A DNA stretch of 64,000 nucleotides, from contig NC_092561.1 of NCBI RefSeq assembly GCF_037975245.1, positions 5,074,001-5,138,000 on the forward strand. Direction: 5' to 3'. The notes below the pieces were generated by a model. The model was not told the DNA's origin. It ran no database searches and worked only from the letters and a program-made list of their open reading frames with translations. Source of the stretch: Apostichopus japonicus (lineage: Eukaryota > Echinodermata > Holothuroidea > Aspidochirotida > Stichopodidae). Positions 15,001-24,826 of the stretch are shown here, piece by piece. Position 1 is the first letter of the stretch. Every line of letters begins with the position of its first letter. The position numbers were made by a program, and so were the translations under genes.

Positions 15001-18000
15001 TTAAGCAGTACTATATGCAATTTCATTGTAAAATCAAATCACCTCCTACATAGAGATTGGGAGCCAACGTAAGCCAGACATGGAAATTTAGTTCGGCTTT
15101 CTGCTAGGTAATGTTTAGATGACAGAACAATTTAAAACACTTTAGAAAATGTGTGTAATTTTAGGCTGTAAGCATTAATTTACTAATGTCTGTCCAGTAT
15201 TGCATAACAGGGATGTGCCCAAGATTTCCTGAGTACCGGGTATACTGATCGCCCTCCTGGGGGAGGGGTCTATGGGGGAGGAGGTGCCCCCTCCCCTTTG
15301 AGAAATATTTTGATTTTTGAAGGTGCTCAGATGCCAAATGCTGGCACTTGTGTAGCTTTTTAAGCACATACACAAGTACTTGTTTTGCTAATTTACATTT
15401 TTAAATTTATGTTGAATATATTGTTAGGAATGTTGGGATTTTAGATGAAAATAGTGCTGGGCGGGATTCACGATTTTTAAGACATTGCTGGGCGGTAATT
15501 TTTAGTGCTAGGCGGGGCCTCCCAGTGCCGCCCAGCGTGGGCACATCCCTGCATAATAATAACTGCTGGACATCAGATGCAGATACTTTAGGGTGTGGAT
15601 GACCCAGAGTCTAGTTCAAAACCAGGAGCTTGAAAGAATAAACTATGAATATTCATAAACTGATTCTAATTTCCTTTACCTCTTCATTTGGATGAATTAA
15701 CAGTAGGTATAGACCAGGAAATTTAGAAACATTGAGGTAATCTTTCTTTTCCTTCAGTAAGTCCACCAAAATTTCAATAAACAAGTCATCTGAGAAATGA
15801 AAAAAAAAGCAAACAAAGCAAAAACAATACTTTAAGTGATGTTGGTAAAAACTATGTGTAATTGTGTTTTATTTTAAGAGACTAATAGTGAGACCAAGAC
15901 TTTCAATAGTTGAAAGATTATCCCACAAGTACAATTTCATACGAAACAGAGCAAAATTATAAAGGTCCTCCTGTCTTCTGAGACAATCAAATTTCTGTTC
16001 AGACAACCAAAATTCCACCTGGGAGGTCGTCCAGAGGTTGACTTGATGTTTACATCAAACTCAGATTACATTTCAATAAATACAAAAATTCAAAAATGAT
16101 AAATTGGTATCACCATCCATCACATTGGAGATAATGAGAGAAAACAAATATAGTGTAATAGGCCTTTCAAATCCACCAGAAGGAGAGTTTTGGTTTGTAT
16201 TTGGCTCAATGTCTTGTGCATCTTAACCAAACCTTGGCATCTCCCCTACAGTGTACATATTGATCATACTTTGTTAGTTTGGTACATTTTTCAGACAATG
16301 AGGTTTGCTGTTTGGACAATCAAATTTGTTGTTTGGACAACGATAACAACTGGTTGTCAAAAGAAAATCCTAAAATTTTTTTTAAAATTTTGCCCTGTGA
16401 ATTTTTTTGGGTTTTTGTTTCTTATATAGGTTTTCTGTGTCCACCTCATTGGTAGACAAAGGTACAAAACAACACTATCAGAGTATCCACCATTTTTTTC
16501 AATTAAAACTTCAAAATTCAAATTAGAGCAGTTTTGCACACAATGTAGTACCTCTATTTCTATACTGGTTCTCCAAGCAGTATTTGATGAAGACCGTGGT
16601 CAACTTTTGTTACTCTTCTGTAGCCAGATCACATAAACATAACAGTTTATTGTTTTTTGGAAAGGAGAAGTTTAGAAATTTCTTCAGCTTTGAACGTTAT
16701 CATTACATTCTGATATATTCCTCGGCTTCAAGTTCAAATTGTGGCCTTGTGTTTTTGTCTGCAGTTGTACTCTTCTTCTCGCCCTAGGCAGAAACTAATT
16801 TTGCTTACACATTCTGTGTAGACCATTTCAACTTTTGTAAGCAGCAGTGATATTGTCAGATATTTTCTGGCGTATAGACTTTTGGATGCACAACCCTTAG
16901 CCCGGCTTATACATAACACAGGATCACAAGTTACAGACCTATCTCTGCTCTCTGTGAAGAAAAATTCTACACCAGCTGATTTTTGTGCAAATAAAAGCTT
17001 GATTATTTGTAAATGTCACGACTGGAGGTTGTCCGGATATATTGAAAAATGGCCGCTCATGAAAACCAAAACAATGAAAGATGCTGGGATGACATTTGGG
17101 TAAGAACATTTTTTGACATAAAAAGAAGTAAACCCTTGCCTACTGTCAATAGACAAGTAATGAATTAAGAATGATAAGGAGGGTAATGAGGAAACCTATA
17201 CAATGTTGTTACTATTATAACATAAACTGTAATATAGGTCCCTGGGAAATTATTAACACACTTTAATTACTCAAAACCCAGTCACTTTTGGCAATAAGAG
17301 CCTCTGCATTGTTGTCATGGTATTGAAATGAGGTTTCTTACCTATTTTTTTTTTTAATAATTGAGCTAATTAAGTATGCAAATATGCAAATGTGGTCATT
17401 CTAGATACACTGTAATTTGCTTTGCCCATTTGAAATGATTTTGTTGAAATCTTCTAAAATTTTGATAGCTTGGTGAGTTAGAGACATGTAATATTTTACA
17501 AGTAAACTATAAATATGATGTTTGATTGTGAGGGATGTGACTGATTTCTTGACGTTTTGTTTTAAATTTTCATTCGCGAATAAACATATGATATTTAACA
17601 AATTTGAACTGAACTGAACTGAACTGAACTGAACTGAAGATGGGTGTGCAGTATTATTATAAGATGAATGGTTATATGCCACATGGAATCTATCCGTCCT
17701 GAATCTCGAAATTTGTACTTACGGATTTCTTTCATGAAGAGGAAGAAAGGGTACTGCAAAATTTGCTGAACTACGATCGGTAGACCGATTTTTGCATGAT
17801 CCTTTGGAGGTGACATCGAAGAGATCGCTCTGTCCTTACTTCTTTTTTTAGCCTTCCTTTTATTATTCAAGCATTTCAGAAAATGCATCAACACGATGCA
17901 CTCAAACGTGTAAAGGAGCTGTGAAATATGAAAATGTAACATTTAAAAAAAGACAATTCTACAAATATTATCTTTGCTACACATGATTACAAAACAACGA

Positions 18001-19419
18001 AAATCCTGACATAAATCTGATATTACTCTCAGGTACAAAACCGTGCAGGCTACTTGAAGTACAATTTCACCTTTTGAGGAATTAATGGAGATGTAAATTC
18101 AACCACCACCCTTCGTTTTTGCCCACGAAAAATACTTACCCCACCCAGTTGAGAATAAAATTGTACAGTCTTGGGTAATATTAGGGTTCAAATGCTGCTT
18201 CATATACAAGACTGCAGACATAAATAAGTCTAAAATGGCATCACAGCTGAACCACTTGTGATGGAATATTTATTTTAGTCTTTTCATTTTGTCCTCACTT
18301 AGATTAAATTTCCTCTGTTAGAGAAGATAATTGGAAATGCTGTTACAAACCTGATGCCATAAAATTTCTAACATAGCCATTAAACTCTAATTAGCTGCAA
18401 TGATAGTATAAAGCACATTAACTAAGTTGTGGCAGCACCGTGAAACGACTACACTACTGTAGTTAGGCGACTGGGAACAGCCATGAAACATAAAACTGAT
18501 TATGATGAACCTGTGGTGCAAGTGACAACAAGGTTATTGTTGCATAGTTTATGTTCAAATCATGTGTAATATACACAAATTATACATATTGTGTGTCATC
18601 ATCTACTGTATATACACACTGCACAGTAACCTGTATTTACCACACTTCAACCCCCCCCCCCCCACCCACCCACTACTTCCAATCACCAATTTAGGCATAA
18701 GTTATTTAAGTTCAAAAAAGTATTAATTCACACAAAAATTGTTCAGACTTTTGGCTGCCTTGAAAAGCACCACCATATTGAATGTAAATGATTCCTTTCT
18801 CACACAGGGAATGATTGGTTTGTATTTGAATTTTATATAGTAATTTTGAGGTTGATGCATCTTCTTTCTCAGACACAATCCTGGAGATGCCATGGTTTTG
18901 TGCACAAAAATGCAGATAGTTTTCACCTAAGTTGTGTAGCAAGTTGGTCACTGTGTGCATTGTGCTACTGACGTGACACCGGATAAATTATTCAATGCCG
19001 AAGACTAAGTACTGTACTGTACAAGCCTTCTTCTATACCTCCGCTTCCCCACCAACAATCTGACATGGGACACTGTAGACACTGAATGACCACACTGTCA
19101 CAGTGTCCAATAGGCACCCCTTCTTTGTATTGTTTTGAAGACTCTGCTGATACTTTACCCCTTCAGTCTGAAGTTCACATCCTTCCAAATACTTTCTCCG
19201 GCGCTGATAGTATTCTTGAACACATTTCCAACACCTGTTAAGACATAGTAACTCGTCTGGGACCGGTTCTTTCATCGCTCCAGCTGAGAACTTCTTGAAG
19301 AAGCTCACATGGTCAAAATTTGATCCAAACTTAGAGCACCAGTGTATCATATTGTCAGTTGCATGAATTATGCCCTGGGTAGATTCCTCTACCTCCTCGC
19401 TATTCTCTCTCTCAGCCAT
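1..19419 (-). CDS. SETX: Senataxin-like RNA/DNA helicase, fifteen coding exons, 3' end outside the window
   Basis: Senataxin/Sen1 is a nuclear superfamily 1B helicase that resolves R-loops and helps transcription termination. I joined coding exons at 19419-19159, 17918-17723, 15789-15680, 14964-14751, 14014-13907, 13404-13242, 12758-11977, 10794-7273, 6184-6057, 4993-4882, 4182-4039, 2305-2220, 2152-2003, 1247-1092 and 97-1. Every junction has GT/AG borders and compatible phase. The N-terminal exons match the senataxin helical domain in order, for example LLLIHPNEE against human FLVHPNE. The end matches the helicase core: Walker A GPPCSGKT near residue 2026, then LLCAPSDCALD, the motif Ia strand. 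Human SETX, recalled as 2677 residues with its P-loop near 1963, fits this layout. The remaining helicase motifs lie beyond the left edge. Orthology rests on remembered family sequence, not a search. Confidence 0.9.
708..936 (+). mobile_element. 5'-truncated SINE, family A
   Basis: Matches the 3' half of the copy at 5291-5675 in the opposite orientation, sharing GGGGAAGTCCCCCAGGTGAC-like and GCACACTTTGGTGTGTAGG segments. It ends in (ATT)n. The tRNA head is absent. Confidence 0.7.
1092..1247 (-). CDS. SETX: Senataxin-like exon 15 (Q motif and Walker A)
   Basis: Acceptor TTTCTATTCCTAACAG and donor AGG|GTGAGT bound 52 codons. The peptide holds NTEQRHF (Q-motif position), then RICMLQGPPCSGKTRTLAT, the ATP-binding P-loop of Sen1-like helicases. 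GPPCSGKT keeps the GxxxxGK[ST] pattern but has Cys-Ser where most relatives have Gly-Thr. Confidence 0.93.
2003..2152 (-). CDS. SETX: Senataxin-like exon 14
   Basis: A textbook acceptor (TCCCTTTTCTCTTCTCTAG) precedes 50 codons. KSLECYIQQFSAFCKL matches human RKLKAMSLLGSRNQLA, and the following SSILCPTRKDVFC matches human RAVLNPNPMDFC. The donor AAG|GTCATT is weak, but keeps phase 0 with the next exon. Confidence 0.8.
2220..2305 (-). CDS. SETX: Senataxin-like exon 13 (donor uncertain)
   Basis: Phase-1 acceptor TTGTTATTATCAG opens GSNLISVIAPCWTNISEL. A GTAGGG donor at 2220 restores phase 0 for the next exon and leaves a 67 bp intron. The frame stays open past this donor and its translation (GLFEVQSDIAFNNIV) also looks senataxin-like, so the true junction may differ or the assembly may carry a 1 bp error. 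Confidence 0.6.
2572..2722 (+). repeat. Interspersed repeat, first copy
   Basis: AAAAATTGCGGTATAGGCTC and CAGTTTGCGTATG occur here and, inverted, at 23515-23645. Open frames over it are by chance. Confidence 0.65.
3088..3136 (+). repeat. Short relic of the hammerhead-like repeat
   Basis: TTTTGAGGAAGATCCAGCTA and GGATCG keep the five-base-pair stem of the motif. The flanking sequence no longer matches. Confidence 0.4.
3329..3497 (+). repeat. Tandem duplication, about 101 bp period
   Basis: GTAGATAGAGGAGTGAT..., then GAGTTGTAAC and ATAGGTATGTAA, occurs from 3332 and again from 3432, with moderate divergence. Confidence 0.65.
4039..4182 (-). CDS. SETX: Senataxin-like exon 12
   Basis: The exon has 144 bp, phase 1 to 1, from acceptor CACTTTTGTAATAG to donor ATAG|GTGAGC. 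YPKKFDLVMIRQDEK followed by FGYVEE matches human YPKENDLVFLAPERI and then SGYVHKF, the start of the helicase 1B barrel. Confidence 0.85.
4882..4993 (-). CDS. SETX: Senataxin-like exon 11
   Basis: The exon has 112 bp, phase 0 to 1, with acceptor CTTATGCTTTTCAG and donor TCAG|GTTTGT. The peptide (VQHDYRSVSKELLPS...) follows the previous exon where human SETX reads ETVAQEW. Similarity is weak but order, frame and phase are right. Confidence 0.72.
5291..5675 (-). mobile_element. tRNA-derived SINE, family A
   Basis: Read on the minus strand it starts GTTGTGGTCAAGTGGTTAAGG (box A) and has ACAGGTTCGAGCCCTGG (box B), with Leu/Ser-type spacing. GTCCTTGGGCAAGGCAC follows, then a body of about 250 bp and a 3' (AAT)n tail. 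It lies in a senataxin intron. Confidence 0.75.
6057..6184 (-). CDS. SETX: Senataxin-like exon 10 (pre-helicase domain)
   Basis: The exon has 128 bp, phase 1 to 0, from acceptor CTATTGAAACAG to donor AAT|GTAAGT. VPNSFTSIDQFYDTFLPL matches human VPVRFHNYGDYFNVFFPL, the conserved block before the helicase core. Confidence 0.88.
6840..6955 (+). repeat. Fragment of the same interspersed repeat
   Basis: CCAGTATGAATATCATG, AGGTTAGGAACTGTTTG and TTTGAGAGCATG are shared with 23415-23510. Confidence 0.45.
7273..10794 (-). CDS. SETX: Senataxin-like giant exon 9 (acidic disordered middle region)
   Basis: This 3522 bp exon encodes 1174 residues without a stop. Phase 1 joins the previous exon at acceptor CACCTTCACAG, and it ends in phase 1 at donor AAA|GTAAGT. 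The product is dominated by Asp/Glu/Ser/Lys, with several near-pure acidic runs and basic patches such as SYKRKPPP. A patch near codon 300, acidic residues followed by ILEIKVI, resembles a SUMO-interacting motif. The last 25 codons (TVNQFLGWILSWNV) start the helicase-linked domain, matching human VKEVLKWKYEMF. Human SETX also has one giant exon for its poorly conserved middle. Open frames on the opposite strand here are low-complexity shadows of the Ser/acidic codons. Confidence 0.9.
11977..12758 (-). CDS. SETX: Senataxin-like exon 8 (end of helical domain and start of disordered linker)
   Basis: The acceptor TTTCTTTCTTCCAG at 12758 is the only one that keeps phase 2 from the previous exon. 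The open frame upstream of it (to 12868) is read as intron. The donor is AAAG|GTAAAA. The first half is helical, with a His/Cys-rich stretch (HFQSCKGPSKCNFCHFKH) that could bind a metal ion; I do not recall this in human SETX. The second half is basic and Ser/Lys-rich, probably disordered. Confidence 0.8.
13242..13404 (-). CDS. SETX: Senataxin-like exon 7
   Basis: The exon has 163 bp, phase 1 to 2, with acceptor CTTCCACATTTTCAG and donor CAG|GTAAGTC. LSCFAVVLKSFKGEVWLQV aligns with human LHCFMVILDRLGSKVWGQL, giving firm support for frame and strand. Confidence 0.87.
13907..14014 (-). CDS. SETX: Senataxin-like exon 6
   Basis: The 108 bp exon runs phase 1 to 1 from acceptor CCCTTGTAG to donor GAAG|GTAAGT. 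It encodes a helical-repeat segment (LQTLLNHMDTELVSRVH) matching the human GICMLLTILEEQAMD region. A degraded DIRS end begins about 25 bp upstream of its acceptor. Confidence 0.8.
14040..14409 (+). mobile_element. Truncated DIRS end in a senataxin intron
   Basis: The segment is colinear with 61265-61619, the outer end and adjoining leader of the 54.8-61.6 kb element, sharing ACGAACACATGGGCG, AAGGATACTTATCA, GTTAAAAGATTACCAGG and GGGGAGACAGGTAAG. It lacks coding DNA and is diverged, so it is an older relic. Confidence 0.75.
14751..14964 (-). CDS. SETX: Senataxin-like exon 5
   Basis: Acceptor CCCCTCTTTAAAG and donor CACG|GTAAGA bound 214 bp, phase 0 to 1. The opening IHSWAKGAVKN continues the human VRRWAILTARN alignment. 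A helical, Leu-rich stretch follows and the exon ends with KVYWHG against human KSYWLG. Confidence 0.85.
15680..15789 (-). CDS. SETX: Senataxin-like exon 4
   Basis: Acceptor CATTTCTCAG and donor GAG|GTAAAG bound 110 bp, phase 1 to 0. The peptide contains KFPGLYLLLIHPNEE, one of the clearest matches to the human N-terminal domain (KHPGIYLFLVHPNE). Confidence 0.88.
17540..17640 (+). repeat. Pentanucleotide tail (TGAAC)n, possibly a LINE 3' end
   Basis: (TGAAC)n at 17606-17637 follows GCGAATAAACATATG, a polyadenylation-like signal just before a short repeat, as in CR1/L2-type LINE tails. No reverse transcriptase fragment was recognised upstream. Confidence 0.4.
17723..17918 (-). CDS. SETX: Senataxin-like exon 3 (N-terminal helical domain)
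   Basis: Acceptor TCATATTTCACAG and donor ATCC|GTAAGT bound 196 bp. The start LLYTFECIVLMHFLKC lines up with human LWELETLRLINHF. The end LPIVVQQILQYPFFLF lines up with VPLLEILKYPYLLL. Between them is a basic insert (NKRKAKKRSK) that may act as a nuclear signal. Phase 0 in, phase 1 out. Confidence 0.85.
19159..19419 (-). CDS. SETX: Senataxin-like exon with start codon
   Basis: The ATG at 19419 (MAERENSEEVEE...) is chosen because it opens the frame that runs into a Cys-rich segment matching the senataxin N-terminus. Human SETX has CCWC, then FLKRY and CLECVAEYH; here there is HWCSKFG, then FFKKF and CWKCVQEYY. The exon has exactly 87 codons and ends in phase 0 at a GGG|GTAAAG donor. Open reading continues past the donor to 19033 but loses all similarity. 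An in-frame leader without stops reaches the acceptor near 19457, so a longer start in an upstream exon is not excluded. Confidence 0.85.
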
Positions 19420-19496
19420 CGAGGATTCAACTTGCGTCAATTCTACATAGCGTATCTACAAAAACAAAAATCAATTACAACAGGGTTAATCATATG

Positions 19497-19797
19497 TACA
19501 GCGTTCACACAAAGACCCTCATACAAGTAAAATATATGTGGCATGCGTTGCAGACTAAGGCAGGTCGATTACATAATCTCAAGAAACTATTCCATGATAG
19601 TATGTTATAGTTGGGGTCTATACGGCAGACCTTTAGAGAAAAGGTAAATGAGAATCACTTATAACTCAAAGCAGTGATTCCTTTACTTGGAAACAGAGGC
19701 ACTTGATGTACAATGACAGTTCACACTCTAAAATAGTCCCAGGAATTTCCCCTAGGCTAGGCCTATACTTCCCTAACGAGTCAAATAGCAATTATTA
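19497..19797 (+). repeat. Duplicated segment in the senataxin first intron, copy 1
   Basis: Begins TACAGCGTTCACACAAAGAC and runs to CTTCCCTAACGAGTCAAATAGC, matching 20193-20493 with a few small indels. Confidence 0.75.
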
Positions 19798-19986
19798 TGC
19801 ATTATTGGCTCCAATTATAGCACTTCAGACTATAGCTAGGAAAGTTTTGTGATTACGTAATCGACCTGCTACGGTCGTAAATCGACCTCAGGCTTTACAA
19901 TTAGCTTAAATAGCTTCTTAACACCATTTGGCTCTTTGTGTAAACACTGTGTGGAATAGGTCGTGTCTGCAGTGTATAGTTAATCA

Positions 19987-20098
19987 TACAGCGTTCACAC
20001 AAAGACCCTCATACAAGTAAAATATATGTGGCATGCATTGCAGACTAAGGAAGGTCGATTACATAATCTCAAGAAACTTACTATTCCATGATAGCCCC
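19987..20098 (+). repeat. Duplicated segment in the senataxin first intron, partial copy
   Basis: The first 110 bp only (TACAGCGTTCACACAAAGAC ... ACTATTCCATGATAG), including the ACAAGTAAAATATATG segment that copy 20193-20493 lacks. Confidence 0.75.
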
Positions 20099-20192
20099 TG
20101 GACCCCATGCATTCATGCTCGCACGCTACGCGTGCTCGGCGGGAAATCGGAAGTGTGTTCGCGGGAAATTGAACAAGGTTTTCCAACACTGT

Positions 20193-20493
20193 CATACAGC
20201 GTTCACACAAAGACCCTCATATATGTGGCATGCGTTGCAGACTAAGGCAGGTCGATTACATAATCTCAAGAAACTATTCCATGATAGTATCATTAGTATG
20301 TTATAGTTGGGGTCTATACAGCAGACCTTTAGAGAAAAGGTATTGTAGAATCACTTATAACTCAAAGCAGTGATTCATTTACTTGGAAACAGAGGCACTT
20401 GTACAATAAAAGTTCACACTCTAAAAATAGTCCCAGGAATTTCCCCTATAGGCTAGGCCTATACTTCCCTACATTACAAGTCAAATAGCAAGT
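20193..20493 (+). repeat. Duplicated segment in the senataxin first intron, copy 2
   Basis: About 300 bp, colinear with 19497-19797. Two different duplication events are needed to explain three copies within 1 kb. Confidence 0.75.
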
Positions 20494-20712
20494 TTGCCTT
20501 ATCATTTCGTTTACTGTACTCTAGTGTTTGAAACCTATTAATAATATTACTCCCAACCTAACCGTACATTTGTAAAGGATAAACACCGTCTCATAGATTA
20601 GTTACTGCACAAATGAGTGCAGTCGTGGATCTGCACTACCACTGTACCACTACAGTACCATTTAGTCCTGTGCCATATACAATAACTCCTAACGTTAGAA
20701 TTTAGAACTTAC

Positions 20713-20800
20713 CTTTGACAAAGCATCAAACCGGCTAACTTCATTATCGAAGTTAGTATTTCATTGAACAGCGGAACAATTGCTACAATTGCCTCACATT
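20713..20800 (-). other. SETX: Non-coding first exon of the senataxin-like gene (donor edge supported)
   Basis: Read on the minus strand, a strong donor (AAAG|GTAAGTTC) lies at 20713/20712, upstream of the first coding exon. The first coding exon has an acceptor (TTTTGTTTTTGTAG) just before its untranslated leader near 19457. I infer a leader exon ending here and a promoter a little upstream, around 20.8-20.95 kb. The upstream edge given is a guess; no TATA box or initiator was identified. Confidence 0.45.
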
Positions 20801-20968
20801 TCGGTGATAATCTGATAAACCTATACAGTTTTGGGATGACCGGCAATTCTTTTCAACTTACTTTCACTTAATGTTACACAGTAGTAATAATCGTAAGTTG
20901 AGTCTCGTCTATGCCTCACGCAAGCGATATTTTTTTTTCGTAGTCCGCAACTAACAACCTGAAGCTAT

Positions 20969-21152
20969 CCCAGGATTCATCACAGGATTCATCCCAGGAT
21001 TCATCACAGGATTCATTCCAGGATTCAGATTCATCACAGGATTCATCACAGGATTCAGATTCATCACAGGATTCATCCCAGGATTCATCTCAGGATTTAT
21101 CACAGGATTCAGATTCATCCCAGGATTCAGATTCATCCCAGGATTCAGATTT
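20969..21152 (+). repeat. 12/18 bp minisatellite near the senataxin 5' end
   Basis: CAGGATTCATC[AC] units alternate with six-base-longer CAGGATTCAGATTCATC[AC] units. Open frames here (MNPGMNP repeats on the minus strand) come from the repeat. Confidence 0.85.
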
Positions 21153-21619
21153 ATCACCAGATTTATTCACCGGACTTATTAAGGCAGCGGGATGTTCGTT
21201 GAAAAGTTCTTCCATTTTCATATTTCCTGACGCACATCGGAGGTAGAAGGGGGGGGGGGGGGGTGAAGTCAACGAAGCTCCACGAGAAATAGTCAGGAGC
21301 AACTCATTACTTTTATCAACATTTTTTGTCAAAAAATTACGAAATAATAAGATTAATTCTTAATTACGGAATAATAATTCGTTATTGCGAAATACGAATT
21401 CATATAATTAAGAACAACCCAGAACATTTTTCGTGCGGCACAGATAGGCTTGCGTAAGAAACTTGAGTATGTACTACCCTTCTAATCCTACAGCGATAGT
21501 TAAAATAGCGCTATACAGATTCATCTGACAATTAAACGCGTGCTGTGACCGTTTCAATCCGGTGATGAATCTGCATGGTGATAAATCTGAATCATATCAA
21601 AATAAACAATGTTGAGCAA

Positions 21620-21750
21620 ACTTTAGAGCAGCTTAGAAGGCCTGGGAAGTGTCATTTCCAACGATCTAGGAGGCCTTTTTAACTAAAATTTTTCGCTACG
21701 CTGCGCGCCAACTAATGGTGGCGCTACGCTTAGATAGTAACAAGACACCC
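21620..21750 (-). mobile_element. Fragment of the hAT-type MITE
   Basis: The reverse complement shares ACTATCTAAGCGTAGCGCC, CGCAGCGTA and CACTTCCCAGGCCTT with 28140-28245. Termini are missing. Confidence 0.6.
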
Positions 21751-23399
21751 TCCCAGAAAATGGTCAAGACCCCCAGTGCCCCACTGAATAAGGGTGAGGG
21801 GGAAGGGTGAGAGATTAGGGATAAGTTTGAAATGGAAGATTTGGGGAATGAGTTGGACTGGAAGAGGGAAAGCTAGGGGTCCACACACTTCCTTATTTTC
21901 CTTACTAGAAGAGGGCAATTAAAACAGTATATAGATATAAGAGCAACTGTTTTCGCAGCTTTTCAAATGGGTTTCACAACATTGATCAAAGCAGTGCCCT
22001 GACACCAGTGGAGGGCCACGTGTCTTGCCCCTAACAATTTTCAAGCAGGCATATTGGCTTAGGCTCACAGCCAGGAATTCAGAGTTCTAGAGGCCCCAAG
22101 AATTTAAGGAGGAGCACAATACCTTTTCCCTGTAAACTCCTCAAGTATGTGGACACAGGATTGTTGCACAGATAGAAGGTGGAGTAGGGCAGTAGTCACA
22201 TAGAGGCACCTCCCCCCCCTGTACCCTTTTGGCCTGGTGGTTGAGGCACATGCAGCAATTTAATCATGCCTGAACCAAATGAAACACTTGTAACAGGATC
22301 TCATCCTTATAGTTACATCATTGATGCTATGATATCTAACAGGAGATGTCACCTTGCCCCCAATTATAGACAAAACAGGCAAAAATATGAACAGAAGCAC
22401 ACACATTAAATTCATTATTGTTATTATTAACTTCTATTTACCAGTGTTTCTATGACATTTCAAATTTGACTCAAACAATCACACATTACACTGTGGTGCA
22501 AAAAACGGATAAAAAAAAAAAACAGGAAAAAAAAAAAAAGGAGTAATGAGGTTATTAGAAGCTATTGCAATTTCAATTTTTCGTTTTAAATGTTACAGCC
22601 AATCGTACATGTGTTCACACAAATATGGTGCTAAAACTGTGAAGAAAATATAAACTAGCGGGACCAAACAAGAAAAAGGAGAAAAAAAAGAAGAAGCATT
22701 GCATTAAAAAAGGTTTGTTATATAAATAGAATAGAAAGATTGTTAGTTATTGTACACGAGAAAGTGAGTAATGGTTTAGAAAAGTAAATGTACTTAGAAA
22801 GATTCTTAGGGACACTTGCACATGTTTTAGGCCTTGCCCAACTCAGGCGTTCCTGTAGTAGTGGCATATATTACATTATTATACGATTGTAAGAAAGGAA
22901 AGCATGAATAAACATGAGCAGCCGGCTGTACATGTAATAGCATAGGAGGGGCAGGCATCACCAAGCAAACTATTATCATTTATCATTTTGTCCATTGTCT
23001 TGTACATGAACAGAGAAGAGTTAACTTAGTCATGAATATTTATGAGAATATGATACTTCCTCTAGTTTGTCGAATGAACAAATATCACAATGAATGCAAA
23101 CAGGAGAGGGTAGGTAAACAGCATATCAGTTTACCTCGACACAAGCTTTTTTTTTTTTTTTAGTCAACTTGTACCAGGAATGCATGAAAATAGATGATAA
23201 CTTCCCAAGGAAAACCATAACATTTAAATGATTAAACTTGGCAGGACACCCAATCACTAAGTCAGATTGAGGGGTATCCTGTTATGTGTAAATGTTACGG
23301 GGCTTGGTGAGTTAGTGACACAAAATTACTCCCAAATGCAGCATGCTGGTTTAGAGGATTATACTGTATACACATTTACATTTTCTGGCATTGTTTGAG

Positions 23400-23645
23400 T
23401 TGTCATGCTTCAAAGCACTGTTACTGACAGTATGAGCAGTATGAATATCATCCTGTCTCTATCAGATAATGGTTAGGAACTGTTTATGCTGGTAGTATCA
23501 GGCAAGAGCATTTTCTGCGAATTCTTTCTACCTCGGGAACAAAAACTATTATCCTAACATTCTGTAGCATACGCAAACTGGAGCCTATACCGCAATTTTT
23601 GCAAAATTCCGTTTTTTTTTTTTACCCCTGGCTCATCCCTGTAGT
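23400..23645 (-). repeat. Interspersed repeat, second copy (inverted, longer)
   Basis: The reverse complement matches 2572-2722. Its other half (CAGTATGAATATCAT, GGTTAGGAACTGTTT) also appears at 6880-6945, so the family is at least 250 bp. Confidence 0.6.
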
Positions 23646-24631
23646 ATGAGTGCTTTGATGCATGCCATCGAGTACATTACACAGTGGTATTAGCATTTAA
23701 AAATTGACCCAACTAGCAGCTTTAAGACCCAGAAAGCTAGTTGGCTTTGTGATTCCTTGCCATACAATGTGCTCAAAATAACTATCTGATTAATTTGGAG
23801 CAAGTGAGTTAAATTTGCCCAAAAATTGAAAAATTCTTTCTGCCTCCAGCAAGGAATCAAACATGTGTTAATTGTACCATGTTCATTGCATGTTCTCCAT
23901 ATGGGTGCACATGCACATTTTGAATGGCAACATACTAAATCAGTCAAAAACTTTATCCAAGCCTCTTTCAGAGTTAGCTGTGACTTCATATGAGAATTAT
24001 GTGCAAACTACATGAACACACACCATTGAATTCAGAAACAATTAAAAAGATTGGCCCATTTTTCTTTCTCCACTCATGGAGTTGTTCAAATATTCCACAA
24101 CCATTCTACAGCTTGAAAAATAAAAGTTTTGAAACATTCCCCAAGATAGCATACAAATATGCAGGTATTTTCTAAACTCCATAGACTGAGTTGAACCCGT
24201 GTTCTTGGAGACAAACTGTAAAACCATACTTCTTGCACCAAGTGTTCACAGAGACCCCTTTGACCTTTGACATCCCTTTCAATTTTGGTCGGCTAGGTAC
24301 TTGCTTATTTTGCAGAGTAAACTTGCCAGAATAAATTCCAACAGGACTATTTTGGGGAGCTTGATTCTCCATATTTTCCTGACATTAGACTGCATATACA
24401 AATTATACCAATACAGTTATGACAGGCATTATTGTTTCAGCAGGCTACAAATGGATAAACCGAACAAAGTACTTTTCCAGCAGTTCCGGGGGCCAACCTT
24501 CCAACTTTTCCCATTAATTGATTGGTATGTGATTAGACAAATCATTTGTCTCTATGAGAGAAAATGATTTGATTGAAGGTAGCAGTATAGAGCTTGTTTA
24601 AAGTTTTAGCCAGAGTAACCATTCTTGGACT

Positions 24632-24826
24632 TTCTAGCATATTTTGGATCAATACTCACGAACAATGATCCTCAAGCCCAAGTTTTAATTACTTTCTAGC
24701 ATATTTTGGATCAATACTCATGAACAATGATCCTCAAGCCCAGGTTTTAATTACTATCTAGCATATTTTAGGATCAAAACTCATGATCAATGATCCTCAA
24801 GCCCAGGATATAATTACACTAACGAG
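24632..24826 (+). repeat. Three tandem copies of a 65 bp unit
   Basis: CTAGCATATTTTGGATCAA ... AATGATCCTCAAGCCCA occurs from 24637, 24702 and 24767; the third is most diverged. Confidence 0.8.

Noticed and set aside
18712-18960. Minus-strand frame between senataxin exons 2 and 3
   Set aside because: The exons on either side join in phase and align without a gap to the family, leaving no room for it.
20951-21157. MNPGMNP-type repeat peptide
   Set aside because: A product of the 12/18 bp minisatellite, just upstream of the presumed senataxin promoter, with no splice or start support.
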